A stretch of 64,000 nt of DNA from Osedax fenrisi (lineage: Eukaryota > Annelida > Polychaeta > Sabellida > Siboglinidae). The stretch spans positions 94,356,698-94,420,697 of the forward strand of contig OZ025240.1 of assembly GCA_964019155.1 (NCBI GenBank), given 5' to 3'. The position numbers and the translations under genes are program-made. Below the pieces are notes generated by a model. The model was not told the DNA's origin. It ran no database searches and saw nothing but the letters and a program-made list of their open reading frames with translations. Positions 48,601 through 58,004 of the stretch are shown piece by piece (the stretch's first letter is position 1; each line of letters starts with the position of its first letter).

Positions 48601-51600
48601 GCGTTCTCGTGGTTACCGACGCAGGTCATGTAGGGCACGTAGGCTGCGATACTCTCTATCTGCTTCATGAACTCATCTCCTACCACTGCATTCTCCTGTA
48701 GGGTGGGTGGGGGAATTATATGGGTGGGGTGTAGGTATGGGGGATATATGTGTGGGGTGTAGGAATCGGGATGTACAAGGAAGTTGGTATAAGTTTCATG
48801 AACTCATCTCCTACCACTGCATTCTCATGTAGGGTGGTGGTGGGAGTGGTGGTATAGGGAGTTATAAGGGTGGCGTGTAGGTATGGGGGGATATATGGGT
48901 GTGGTGTAGGAATGGGGGATATATGGGTGGGGTGTAGGAATGGGGATGTACAAGGAAGTGGGTATATGTTTCATAACTTCATCTGATACTACTACGTTCT
49001 CATATGGGGTGGTGTGCTAGGGGTGTAGGTGTAATTATATGTATTTATATACATTACATGGCACCACAGTAATCTTTCACTGTAGGGGTGAGGGTGATAA
49101 TGCATATTTGTGTCGGGATATGTGTGGGGATGTGTGTAGGGATGTGTGTGGGGGTGTGTGGGGATGTGTGTGTGGGGTATATGTGGGGATGTGTGTGGGT
49201 GTATTTGGGGTTGTGTGTGGGAGTATAAGTATGCATGTTTATAGATATATGTGTATGTGTTTGTTCAAACTTGAATGCAGAATTTTCGTAAATATACTTC
49301 AACTGCAAATATTGAATCTCTTAATAATCATGTACAAATAATATTGATTATGTATTATATTTTACTATTTAATAAGTTTTCTATTTAGGTTATATTTTTA
49401 TCAAATAAATAATTCAAATACAAAAAAAAAACAGTTTAATTTAATTAGTCTGCATATATATATATATATATTATTTCATAATGCATCATACCATTAGGGA
49501 TATTTATCTCACATCTAAATCTGAATATATTTTATGAAACAACATAATTAATACAGCTGATAAACATAAAAATTGTTATTCACTTTATCATTAGGTGTGT
49601 ATTTATGAAAACATAAAAATATGTTATTATTCGTATATATATTAAAAAAGTATATTGATGAATGTTATATTTTTCATTAAATATTAAAAAATTAAAAATG
49701 ACATATTATCTATTAGAATATATTAAGATATCAGAAAATTCATTTAGTTTTTGATTTTAGATTTACTAATCAAATATTCTTTTATAAATTATTAACAATC
49801 AAAAATATTTGTTGATAATCTAATATACAAATAATTTATCATGCACTATAGATATATAAGCAAGGATATGTCCTTTAAAAGTATGATTTTAAAAATATCA
49901 ATATTTATGTTATTTATAAATAGATGTTTAATCATGCATGCTAATGATTAGTAGAATGATGGTTATTACGAGGTACTAACGGAATCCATGTTGTAGGCGA
50001 AATCACCTGTGGGTTAGGACATGACATTAGTATACAACTGTATATATATATATATACTACTTGAAATGCTGTGACTATAGTAAACAAATAATGCATCTAA
50101 ATATAACACTAACTGATATACAGAAATAAACCAAGGCTATAGTATATAATAGGAGATATAATAGGAGATATAATAGGAGATATAATAGGAGATATATTAA
50201 GTCGCACTTGTTATAAAAAATGGATAACAATATTTATGATAACTTTAATGCTAGATATATAAATAAATATAAACAACATAGCTACAATGTAAATATGTGT
50301 TTTGTATAAATAGACAGATATATGCAGTGTATATTAGTGATGTGTATATTAGTGATGTGTATACACATATAAGAATATATAAATAAACATACAATAATTA
50401 GTATACATATTAGTAACGGCTAAACAATAACTATAATAGATACATCAGTACCTGTTTACCTATGTATTGACCATACCACTGAGTGGGTACATGATACTAT
50501 ATATGTTTTAGTGGCATTAGTTTAGTGTTGATATTATTTAATAGCATCTAGTAGATTTATAATATAATATTGATAATATAATATATAATAGAATTATCTA
50601 CAATATATAGCACTACATCATTAACATAATTACATAATTCTGGACGGCCGATTGCGTTATAAGCACAGTCCGATAACCGAAAAATGTAAAATGTAATTAT
50701 AATATACAGGTAAGTTAGTTACATGATATGCATAATTCACAGACTAGCTAGTTAAACAATAGATACGATGATGAACGCAGTTACCAGGTAGTACACACAC
50801 TACGCATGTAGAAGTTAGGGGGGTGCATTCAGTAGCATGGAGAGATGGACAGATCTCCAGACAACCGTTGTATCTACGCAAGTGTACAACCTGCCTGTAC
50901 ACTTGACCACCTGTACACTTGACCACATGTACACTCGACCACCTGTACACTTGCCCACCTGTACACTCGACCACCTGTACACACGACCACCTGTACACTT
51001 GACCACCTGTACACTCGACCACCTGAACATTTGCCCACCTGTACACTCGACCACCTGTACACTCGACCACCTGTACACTTGACCACCTGTACACTCGACC
51101 ACCTGTACACTTGACCACCTGTACACTTGACCACCTGTACACTCGACCACCTGTACACTTGACCACCTGTACACTTGACCACTTGACCACCTGTACACTT
51201 GACCACCTATCCAGCTACAAAGTCATCCTCTACGTTATACAGTAGAAGTTATCTACCAGATAGATAGTTACATAATAACATTATTGACAGGTAAGTTAAT
51301 TAAATAATAGATACATAATGACATAATACTACATTACCGGTGTCATATAATACATCGTCCCCATCCCAAAAATCGTCCCCGATTGTCACGTGACAACAAA
51401 ATCGATGACATTTCACTAAATACACATACGAATCGCTTCAAATTTAAACCACATATAACTAATATGTATATACACACATGTGGAAAAAATCAACGTCTAA
51501 TTATACTTTAAAATAAAGTAATACTCAAATATATAAAGTAGAATGGAGATGACTTTAAAAATACCAGATTAAACGATAATAAATTAATATTTTAAAATTC

Positions 51601-54600
51601 TGAATCGACAGAAGTTATTATTTTTCAATTTTAAGTATAATACTATAAGATCGTATTATAAAATTGTCTCTATATACCATTTTAATTAAAAAACATTATA
51701 CAGCCATCTTGCGGTGACCAAATATTAAAATATAATATTCTTTTGATCATACCTTTTTTAGTAATTATTATATCAAAAAAGTAATATATGAAACTTGTAT
51801 TACTTTTTTATCCTCTTTCCAAAAGTTTTAATAATTTTATTCTAGCTACAAAATAAACAATCAAATAGGTCAAATCCGCCATTTTTCGGTGACCGAATTA
51901 GATTGACGCTTTCCGCATGTCAGATACCTAGTTTACCACTCTATTTCTCTCTATCTTTATGCCCCCTCCCCTTTGTTACCCGCCACACCCCTTTGTTACC
52001 CCCCCCCCGCCCCTTAGTTACCCCCCGCCCTGCCCCCTTCGTTACCCCGCCACCCCTTAGTTACCCGCCCCCGGGTTACGTACCGACGTGAAGGATAGCA
52101 TGGAAGTGATCGCGTTGAGTCTCCTCCTGAAGACGGGCCAGAGACTGCGCGTTACCGTTGCCCATGTCGCCGTAGACCGCCAGACTTATCGGCCAATCAC
52201 GGCCTTCGGGGTACGTTAGGAACGAGAACAACGCGCTCCAGCCTTCCGTGGAACCGACGTGGTATACTGTCAGAAGGGGTGGGGCGTATAGGGGTAGGGA
52301 GTTATAGAGGGTTGGGTGTTATAGGGGCAGGGGGGTTATAGAGGTAGGGGGGTTATAGAGGGCGGGCATCGGAGATTGTGTCTAAAGGGGTTTAGTATTA
52401 GAGGCGAGCGAGGTATTTAAATATAGATATATTATTGGCTGGGCAGCGCCTGTGGTTAATTAATAGGTGAAACATCAGAGTAATTGAAGGTATAATTGTG
52501 TGAGTTGTTAATGGTTTAGATAACGATGCAGATGAATTCTGGGTAAAAAGAATCTATGCGAATCAGAAATGAAGTGAATAGTATATATATTAATATTATT
52601 ACTAATAGTATCTGCTTTTATTATCAGCATAATGCTAATACTATTAGTATTTACTAATTACTAATAATATTAACATTAAGTGATACTTATAGAATCATAA
52701 ATGGTCATAGTAACAATAAGCACTTATGTTCATCTATACTTGTCAATATAAAGCTAATATAATTTGACTTCCTATTTTTGGGCAATAGATATAAGGAGGA
52801 GGAGGAGGAAGAGGTGGAGGATGATGAGGAGAATGAGGAGGAGGAGGTAGTTAGTATGATAATAAATAAAGATATATTACAATTGTAATGAAATAAAACT
52901 ATATTATTATTATTATCAAAATCGTCTATTGACTCAATAAAAAGTAGATCTATTTTATGCGTCATATAAACGAACATTAATAGATACACAAAAATGAATA
53001 AACTAAACCATGTTATTAAAGTACAAGGAAATATTTGAAAAGTCGGGGTTTAAAATATATATAGGCTGTTAACAATACAACCCAACCACCTTCTCATCCT
53101 CCTCCCCCCACCTCATCATCCTCCACCTTCACCACCTCCCCCTCATCTTCCACCTCCTCCTCATCATCCACATTATCTTTCTCCTTTACTTCACCACCAC
53201 CACCTCTTTCCCCTCCTCTTAATTCACCTCCTCTTCCTCCTCATCCGCCTCCACTTCCACCAACTCCTTCCCCTCCTCCTCCTTCCCCCTCATCCTGCAT
53301 TTTCATATCCTCCTCCACCTCAATCTCCTCATCCACCACCACCTCCTAAATTTATAATAGATAAAGTAAATAGGAATGTTAAATATATATTATTTTAAAC
53401 ACGATTTACAACATTATTATTGTTATTTTAATTTAGTGAAATCCTTTCATCCCATCCAGGAACTTAGATGAAGTTTAAACTTATAACCATATGGTTATAA
53501 TGTCCTTTCGAAGCCGATCTCGTATTAAGGCATCCATGGTTTTAACGAGAATCGATCATTTATGTATACATAATATGTAGGCTGTAATCTTTAGGCATGG
53601 TATAGAAAATATGTTCTAAATCAGGAATTATATTTTAATTACACAAATTTGATATAAAAAATAATTATATTATCCTTATATTTATATATAATATTTGTTT
53701 AAATCTTAGATAATAACATAATATAAAGAGATTACATTATTAGGAGATGCACAATATAGATTATTTTATACTGTTTTACAATATCAAATAGAAGTCATTA
53801 GAAATATTTAACTAAACAAATATAAATCAACATATAGGTAGAATTAAATAAAATTAATCATGTTTAAAGGGTGTATTGTAAATGTATATAATGATAATAA
53901 TGGCTAACATACAACTTGCAACAATTAATAGCAAGCAATGTGTGCATTTCAATATACACAAACGTATAATAACATATTTATGATTTTATATTAGTTAGAA
54001 ATATAGGGAAAGATAGAATATACATATGAAAATAAGATAGAAAATTATAATTATCAGATTATTCACGCGTTACAAAAGTTATTGATGAAGCATTAATTCT
54101 TATCGAGACATTTACGTTTTATAATAAATAGAACATAAATTTTAAATAGAAAGAAATTAATTCTAGTCCGAAATATTATAGCGTAAAGCTGCTTTTACAC
54201 CAACGAATAGCTCGATGTCGGCCTATAAAAATGATTTATTATTTATTCGTTTTAAAACAATTACTACATATCGGTCAAGTCAACTTTATTAGCTAACTCA
54301 TATATATACCTGCACTCACAATGCCTAAGTCAACCTGCCCGATATCGGTACAGCCGTACACACCGAAACCACCCGATGTTGATGTTCAACGATATCTGGC
54401 TATTCTCGTTGGCGTAGAAGCAGTTTTACCCAGCGCTGCACCGAAACCACCCGATGTTAATGTTCAACGATATCTGGCTATTCTCGTTGGCGTAGAAGCT
54501 ACTGATGCGCCGATAGCTACTAACTGTATCTAGTGGACGGCCGCAAATCGCGCAGTACGACGCGATGCATGAACAGCGTCCGTTTCTGGTCGCCTCCGTC

Positions 54601-54725
54601 CACAAACAGATCAGCGCTGCCCGTCGCGCGAGTGTCCAGACGACGACTGGACACCGAGTACTCGACGCAGGAGGTGTTCGTCTTGTCGAATGTCACCCAT
54701 GTCACTACTATGGCGTGGGGTTTAT
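38104..54725 (-). CDS. ACP7: ACP7-like purple acid phosphatase, 5'-incomplete, ten exons
   Basis: The spliced product is 410 residues to the TAG; human ACP7 is about 440, so only an N-terminal piece (signal peptide and start) is missing. Layout: N-terminal fibronectin-like domain (VVTWVTFDKTN.., FVDGGDQKRTLFMHRV), then the metallophosphatase domain with all five metal-site motifs: GDMG (D100), GDFAY (128-132), GNHE (163-166), H248 in CHRPLYC, and AHEHSYER (296-303). The C-terminal GKVIDTMTLI block follows the animal ACP7 ending. The family hydrolyses phosphomonoesters at a di-metal (Fe-Fe/Zn/Mn) site and is normally secreted or lysosomal. Exon order is 54725-54525, 52266-52084, 50006-49981, 48695-48532, 43721-43607, 42918-42802, 41790-41662, 39715-39641, 38773-38636, 38190-38104. 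Splice phases agree at every junction; one donor is GC. Confidence 0.93.
38545..38632. repeat. ~22-bp repeat beside exon 9 donor
   Basis: Four units of (C)GATAGTTAGCCCCGCCC with variants, starting 3 nt past the exon 9 donor. Confidence 0.85.
38636..38773 (-). CDS. ACP7: ACP7 exon 9
   Basis: 138 nt, acceptor CCCACTAG and donor GTTAGA. It encodes GCHEGVDPFNPTPFPWTAA, HSDDYGYTRVNVMNDTHLYL and EQVSDDQ. Two copies of its first ~44 nt with acceptor lie upstream. Confidence 0.93.
38830..38975 (-). repeat. Two tandem copies of ACP7 exon 9 splice junction
   Basis: At 38830-38873 and about 38923-38965 the coding strand repeats CCACTAG plus the first ~44 nt of exon 9 (GGTTGTCACGAAGGTGTAGA.., then CCCTACCCCATTCCC). 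Both keep the acceptor AG. Spacing is about 100 and 92 bp. Confidence 0.9.
39311..39567 (-). mobile_element. tRNA-derived SINE, copy 3
   Basis: Head with GGTTCAAGCCC (B box) and a changed A-box region (TGGCCTAGTTGGCTAAG), body and GGACTCCACCAAAATATAAT tail. It is in the exon 8-9 intron, sense with ACP7, about 75 nt from exon 8. Confidence 0.9.
39641..39715 (-). CDS. ACP7: ACP7 exon 8
   Basis: 75 nt, acceptor CGTTTAG and donor GTTAGT. It encodes VCNGTDNRNVYKNPDSPVN and IVTGSA, the family's (V/I)x(I/V)TGSAG strand up to the splice. Confidence 0.92.
39720..40580. other. ACP7 intron 7, AT-rich
   Basis: AT-rich intron sequence, with nothing recognised apart from the palindrome and MITE listed next. 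Confidence 0.4.
40583..40713. repeat. Long palindrome with TA core
   Basis: Arms of about 50-60 bp: ATTTTATTTCATCT.., ATAATTTATGATAATTATCA and TTAGTGATATATA, mirrored as TATCACTAATGATAATTTAT.., AAATATTAGATGAAATAAAAT. The left arm has one interruption of about 11 nt. Confidence 0.8.
40750..40909. mobile_element. MITE, GGGGCGCTG family, intact ends
   Basis: The left end GGGGCGCTGCAAC is mirrored by GTTCCAGCGCCCC. The interior GTCCCCCCAACTTTAAAATC, TAGGGGGACC and GGTTGGTCCCCC is shared with 19722-19895 and 56472-56620. Confidence 0.8.
41460..41640. repeat. CA-rich (CACACC/CCATCA) microsatellite
   Basis: CACCATCACACCCA units followed by ACACACCC units, directly downstream of the exon 7 donor. 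Long overlapping ORFs here are repeat artefacts. Confidence 0.9.
41662..41790 (-). CDS. ACP7: ACP7 exon 7 (HEH motif), GC donor
   Basis: 129 nt, acceptor CCTCTCTAG. It encodes IRVGLPKTGAYAIEPLLYK, YGVDLHFTAHEHSYERL and WPVYNLT. The only border giving correct phase and length to exon 8 is ACC|GCTAGT, i.e. a GC donor where sibling introns have GTTAGT. An 80-nt copy of its 5' part lies just upstream. Confidence 0.85.
41831..41910 (-). repeat. Partial duplicate of ACP7 exon 7
   Basis: Coding strand TTTATAG|ATAAGGGTG.., then TATGATATTGAACCCC and CTACAAGTATGGGGTAGACC. About 80 nt of exon 7 with an intact acceptor but no donor. It lies 40 nt upstream of the true acceptor and diverges where the CCCCTCC pyrimidine tract begins. 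The frame is open. Confidence 0.9.
42600..42745. repeat. (GA)n microsatellite
   Basis: GAGAGA and GTGAGAGGA runs just downstream of the exon 6 donor, pyrimidine-rich on the coding strand. Confidence 0.9.
42802..42918 (-). CDS. ACP7: ACP7 exon 6 (HRP motif)
   Basis: 117 nt, acceptor TGTCATCAG and donor GTTAGT. It encodes EANTEENRRARPWIISM, CHRPLYCSNSDDGEH and CTNKQNI. The residue before the metal-site H248 is C, where animal ACP7 usually has G (GHRP). Confidence 0.92.
42960..43600. other. ACP7 intron 5
   Basis: Irregular repeats of GAGTGGTCAG and TGACCGGTATGG-type motifs near 42955-43580. No gene. Confidence 0.45.
43607..43721 (-). CDS. ACP7: ACP7 exon 5
   Basis: 115 nt, acceptor CCCTGTAG and donor GTATTC. 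It encodes SFNIGRAHIVAFSSEFYYY, TQYGTDQIVEQYKWLIDDLQ. Confidence 0.93.
43740..44805. other. ACP7 intron 4, 3' part
   Basis: TA-rich inverted repeats near 43920-43970 (TATATATATGCTTGAA against TTCGAGCATATATA). Otherwise AT-rich and unremarkable. Confidence 0.4.
44810..45105 (-). mobile_element. tRNA-derived SINE, copy 4
   Basis: Nearly full length. The tRNA-like head carries a 7-bp tandem duplication (GTCTGACGTCTGACG on the plus strand). The body shows the uninterrupted CCATATATGGCTCTAAT that is the empty site for hairpin H4. Sense with ACP7. Confidence 0.9.
45480..45720 (+). mobile_element. LINE tail remnant (CR1/L2-like)
   Basis: Plus-strand SESAFSAIAPK then, after a one-base shift, WNALPYDVRCLKYLSLLKRI, similar to the 'FSxxAPxxWNxLPxxLR' C-terminus of CR1/L2-type polymerases. 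Short and decayed. Confidence 0.5.
45821..48476 (+). repeat. 26-bp satellite array, ~102 copies
   Basis: The unit is GATTAAGAGATCGAG followed by ATTATTATTAT. It varies mainly at three sites: GATTA/CATTA, AAG/ACG and TCG/TAG. Two 20-nt truncated units (ACGATTACAAGATTATTATT, at 48186 and 48388) lie 202 bp apart in the same context, showing duplication of an eight-unit block. It begins 56 nt from the exon 4 donor inside the ACP7 intron. Confidence 0.97.
48532..48695 (-). CDS. ACP7: ACP7 exon 4 (GNHE motif)
   Basis: 164 nt, acceptor CCTACAG (CTGTAGG on the plus strand) and donor GTAGGT. It encodes ENAVVGDEFMKQIESIAAY, VPYMTCVGNHENAYNFSNY and RRFTMPGGDGNGMFY. Confidence 0.95.
48720..49010 (-). 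repeat. Tandem repeats carrying two copies of the ACP7 exon 4 5' end
   Basis: Units of GGGTGTAGGAATGGGGATGT-type sequence include 48790-48826 and about 48966-49001. These repeat the first ~36 nt of exon 4 (GAGAATGCAGTGGTAGGAGA..TTCATGAA; the second is more decayed). In both, the acceptor AG has become AT. Confidence 0.9.
49081..49250. repeat. GT/GGGG-rich microsatellite
   Basis: GGGATGTGTGTGGGG and similar irregular repeats. The ORFs across it are low-complexity. Confidence 0.85.
49260..49970. other. ACP7 intron 3, AT-rich
   Basis: No element recognised. Confidence 0.4.
49981..50006 (-). CDS. ACP7: ACP7 exon 3, 26-nt microexon (GDFAY motif)
   Basis: 26 nt, acceptor ACCCACAG and donor GTTAGT. 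With the last base of exon 2 it encodes GDFAYNMDS, the second metal-binding block. Both neighbours are in phase only if this microexon is included. Confidence 0.92.
50145..50200. repeat. TATAATAGGAGA tandem repeat
   Basis: Four to five units of ATAATAGGAGAT. Confidence 0.85.
50876..51207 (-). repeat. 16-bp array, ~20 copies
   Basis: The plus-strand unit is GACCACCTGTACACTY, with occasional GCCC and CATG variants. The minus strand stays open in all three frames because 16 is not a multiple of 3, giving VQVVKCTGG/RVYRWSS-type repeats. It lies in the ACP7 exon 2-3 intron. Each coding-strand unit holds TACAG followed by GTGG, i.e. acceptor- and donor-like bases. Confidence 0.95.
51210..51685. 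other. ACP7 intron 2
   Basis: AT-rich with a short less-biased stretch at 51340-51420. Nothing recognised. Confidence 0.4.
51690..51930. repeat. Dispersed ~250-bp repeat, copy 2
   Basis: Closely similar to 6310-6560. It starts CAGCCATCTTGCGGTGACCA and carries a second GCCATTTTTCGGTGACCGAA before GATTGACGCTTTCCGCATGT. Confidence 0.7.
51955..52075. repeat. C-rich (CCCCTTTGTTACCC) minisatellite
   Basis: About seven units of CCCTTNGTTACCCCC just downstream of the exon 2 donor (coding strand G-rich). Confidence 0.85.
52084..52266 (-). CDS. ACP7: ACP7 exon 2 (GDMG motif)
   Basis: 183 nt, acceptor TTCTGACAG and donor GTACGT. It encodes YHVGSTEGWSALFSFLTYP, WPISLAVYGDMGNGNA (first metal ligand D100) and FHAILHV. 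Confidence 0.93.
52275..52375. repeat. G-rich minisatellite at exon 2 acceptor
   Basis: Units of GGGGTTATAGAGGTAGG and similar, directly upstream (coding sense) of exon 2. Pyrimidine-rich on the coding strand. Confidence 0.8.
52380..53075. other. ACP7 intron 1, middle
   Basis: Contains a CTAATAGTA-type inverted stretch near 52590-52670 and a GAGGAG run at 52796-52850. No gene. Confidence 0.45.
53085..53345. repeat. Pyrimidine-rich (CCTCCTCAT) tract
   Basis: Irregular CCT/CTC/CAC trinucleotide-like repeats over about 260 bp. Confidence 0.85.
53411..53573 (-). mobile_element. tRNA-derived SINE, copy 5 (5'-truncated)
   Basis: Only the body and tail remain (CATCCAGGAACTTAGATGAAG, GGCATCCATGGTTTTAACGA). 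The tRNA-like head is absent. ACP7 intron, sense orientation. Confidence 0.85.
53580..54320. other. ACP7 intron 1, AT-rich part
   Basis: No element recognised. Confidence 0.4.
54321..54533 (+). CDS. Hypothetical 70-aa ORF with a duplicated 26-codon repeat
   Basis: The ORF starts at ATG (54321) and ends with TAG. It contains two in-frame copies of a 78-nt unit (54361 and 54439) encoding PKPPDV(D/N)VQRYLAILVGVEA. The first 61 nt of the two copies differ at one base (D/N) and then diverge. The composition is GC-richer than surrounding intron. Its last 9 nt overlap ACP7 exon 1 on the other strand. I do not recognise the protein. It could be a real small gene, an exon of an unseen gene, or a non-coding tandem duplication that happens to be open. 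Confidence 0.3.
   Translation: MPKSTCPISVQPYTPKPPDVDVQRYLAILVGVEAVLPSAAPKPPDVNVQRYLAILVGVEATDAPIATNCI
54525..54725 (-). CDS. ACP7: ACP7 exon 1 (first recognised)
   Basis: 201 nt, acceptor GTCCCCAG and donor GTTAGT. It encodes KPHAIVVTWVTFDKTNTS, EYSVSSRRLDTR and FVDGGDQKRTLFMHRVVL, the fibronectin-like domain. It starts at codon position 2, so an upstream coding exon exists. Decayed copies of its 5' end lie at 54955-55215. Confidence 0.9.
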
Positions 54726-54954
54726 CTGGGGACGGGGGGGTGGGGTGTAGGGGGACTCGTTAGTGGTTTAGAAATAATAGGACTTATAATATATATTTAT
54801 TTACTTATTATAAATATATTATCTGTTAATAGTTTATAGTTTTAATGTTTGATTAATATATATATATATACCCGTGGAACTATTAAGAGATAAGGGTTGT
54901 CTATAATAGGGTGGCAGGGACTCATTAATGTTTTAATATATGATTATTATAGAA

Positions 54955-55215
54955 ACAACATGTAACTACTGGGGGTAGGGTTTATCTAAAGTGAGGAGGC
55001 GGGCCTCGTCGATGGTTTAATAGTTTTAATTACTATAGTCACATCCATGTCACTAGTACGTGATGTGATTCACGTGTGACTCACATCGTGTGAGGCTTAT
55101 CTGTAGGCAGGGACTCTTAATGGTTGGGTTTTAATCTATTTAATAATTATTGTTAATATATGATGATTATAGACACACCGTATCACTACCGCGACCCCCA
55201 TAGATTTATCATAAG
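54955..55215 (-). repeat. Two decayed copies of the ACP7 exon 1 junction
   Basis: 54955-54985 and about 55170-55205 match the acceptor and first ~25 nt of exon 1 (coding strand TTTAG|ATAAACCCTACC..GTAGT.TACATG in the nearer copy). The flanks (ACTC.TTAATGGTTTAAT, ATATGATTATTATAGA) are repeated too, with a period of about 220-250 bp. The nearer copy keeps AG; the farther has TG. Confidence 0.7.
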
Positions 55216-55219
55216 TGAG

Positions 55220-55973
55220 GCGGGGCATATAGGTCTCGTTTAGCTAATAGTTAGTGGTAGTATGAGATGTATAATTGTTCTAGACAAGTCTGGCAATCGG
55301 TTTTACATATGTCACAACTCTGTCATCTTGTGTGTACATTAAATGGGGGCACCAATATATTAGCTGTATGTTTACTGTTATATGAGTAATTGTTATAAAG
55401 AGGTACTTAATACTGTGATAGCTGCTTTATCCGAAATATAGGTCATTCTTATAAAGTAAACACACACACACACTAGTATAATATTATAAGTATTATGATG
55501 ACATTAATTATATAATAAATTAACATTAGCTATATATTTATATAATATAACTATATAATAGACATAAATACATAAACAGTATACTTTTAGAGTATACTTG
55601 TATATGGTATATTATATTATTTATATGTTAAATTAGTGTATTTCTATTAGTTTCATTATGAATGTGTTATCACAATGGCCTACAAAGAGTATAGATTAAT
55701 AATACATTCTCCTTCTAGTATGAAGTTATTGTTAAACCCTGGATTATATGTGATACAGATGTTGATAACAATTGGTCTTGTTTTAGTTTATAATAAAATA
55801 AACATGAATAGAAATGGTTCTAATTAGTTCTAAAGGGTTTCAACATAATACTAATCTATTGCGGTCACCCAATTATAACATGTATATTAGTTACGATTAG
55901 AACAGAATAGAATATCTATAATGATATCAGTGTATACGAAATTCTTATTAAGAATCAATAGGTGATAAGTTAT

Positions 55974-56056
<83 letters not shown>

Positions 56057-56470
56057 CACACACACACACATAGATACACACACACACACACACATACACA
56101 CACACACACAGATATTATATATTAGATAGGCAGACATATAGATCGAGGATCATATACAGGTGAATACCAGATCTGCCCTGATCCATGTTTGTTAACAATC
56201 TATCTAATGAACAAAGATGTTTACTGTAACATCAGGATAATAATGTACACCTATTGACTTGTTAATGTGATCTTGCATGTCTTGAATTTATTAGTCTTTC
56301 TGTTTATTGTAACTATTCTAACATTCTAAACATGCCCATAGTATAACATTGTGTATGAGAGCACATGTACAGAGAGAGTTTAGCTGCTAGTATTACTACC
56401 CAAACTGTACACTAGAGGGAATGATAGTACATCTCAATAACTCTGTGGTGATCAATGATCACTGATAATT
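55220..56470. other. Region upstream of recognised ACP7 exons
   Basis: It should contain or lead to the missing ACP7 first exon. I could not identify a signal-peptide exon or promoter. Apart from the CA array it is AT-rich. Confidence 0.4.
55982..56112. repeat. (CA)n microsatellite
   Basis: More than 30 CA dinucleotides, then CATAGATACACA interruptions and further CA runs. Confidence 0.95.
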
Positions 56471-56471
56471 A

Positions 56472-56620
56472 GGGGCGCTAGAACGATTTTGTATATAGGG
56501 GACCAACCAATCAAATTAAATGTTGTGGTAAAAGGGGGGGAGGGACCAATACATAGGAGTTCCCCCTAGATTTTAAAGTGGGGGGAAATATCCCTCCCGT
56601 CCCCCCTGTTGCAGTGCCCC
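56472..56620. mobile_element. MITE, GGGGCGC family, reverse copy
   Basis: The left end GGGGCGCTAGAAC is mirrored by GTTGCAGTGCCCC. The interior GGGGACCAACCAATC and ACTTTAAAATCTAGGGGGA (as complement) is shared with 40750-40909. ACTGATAA occurs 3 nt before and 1 nt after the element, a probable 8-bp target duplication. Confidence 0.8.
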
Positions 56621-56688
56621 TACTGATAACATAATAATAAGTAGTGGTGTAACATAGGTGGTTACTTATGATGGGCTAACATAAAGCT

Positions 56689-56748
<60 letters not shown>

Positions 56749-57918
56749 ATAGTTAATGTGTGACTTCGAAAATGTCTGATTCAAATCAATGATTATAAAT
56801 ATATATAATATTATTCAATGGTCCAATGAAATGACAGTTTACAATAACACTAATATTAAGAATCACAAATAATGATACTACTATAATATATAGTAATATA
56901 TAGTGATATATAGTATATATATATATATATATATAGTAATATATATAGTATATATATAGTATATATATAGTATATATATAGTATATATATAGTAATATAT
57001 AGTGTCTACATACTGTGTGTGTAGACACACACAGATGTACCTCTGGTTATGCAGTCTACAGATGTACAACTAATGATGTATGCTGTACTGATACTGTACT
57101 CTATAAGCCTTATAAGGTATGGCTGGGATGTAGTAGAGATTCAAATTTAATAGAGAGAAGATACCCACACTAGTTTATATAACATGCTTACACGTATGTA
57201 CATCATACAATATGTTTGAACACATATGTATGTTTATGTATAACATCTAATTAGGTTTGTTAGTGCATAAGTAATCTATTGGCTAACTGTTTTTAATGAG
57301 TGTATATCATTAATGTATGGAAATTAAAAATAAAAAAGTGGGATATAATTAAATATTTATATTTAATTATATTTCTTTACAATTACTATATATATACACA
57401 TACATATATATATACTAGAAATATGTATTTAAATCAGAGCATCAGTACTATTACTAATGCAGCACAAAGTAAAGATATCTTTGATCAGGTCTATATCTAC
57501 TTATTACCCATGCATTGTGTATGTCTATAAATAGCTACACATATAACAATTGATTATAAACATAATAACCATAAAGTACATCACTTCTTGACAGCATTAA
57601 ACATCATTAATGCTAAAACTTTATTCATGAGTGGTGGTATCTAATATAAATGGCACATGGGAATAATATACTTTGTAATAAACGATATGTTATAACATAC
57701 ACAACATTGTATCCTCGATGTAAATCTCAATAATTCATTACCACAATGTATACGATAGACCATAATCTCACTCTTAGTACTTTTCAAATAAAATATTGAT
57801 ATGTAAATATTTAATTTTTTCTTTTTAGCCCATAACTTTCACTTTGTGATACACTTAATTATTAATGAAATACTAGCTTTTAGCTGATGAACTAAAGAAA
57901 TAAATGCATATATGTATG

Positions 57919-58004
<86 letters not shown>

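Noticed and set aside
50744..51206. Overlapping 110-148 aa ORFs on the minus strand
   Set aside because: They come entirely from a 16-bp tandem repeat that is open in all frames and lie in an ACP7 intron.
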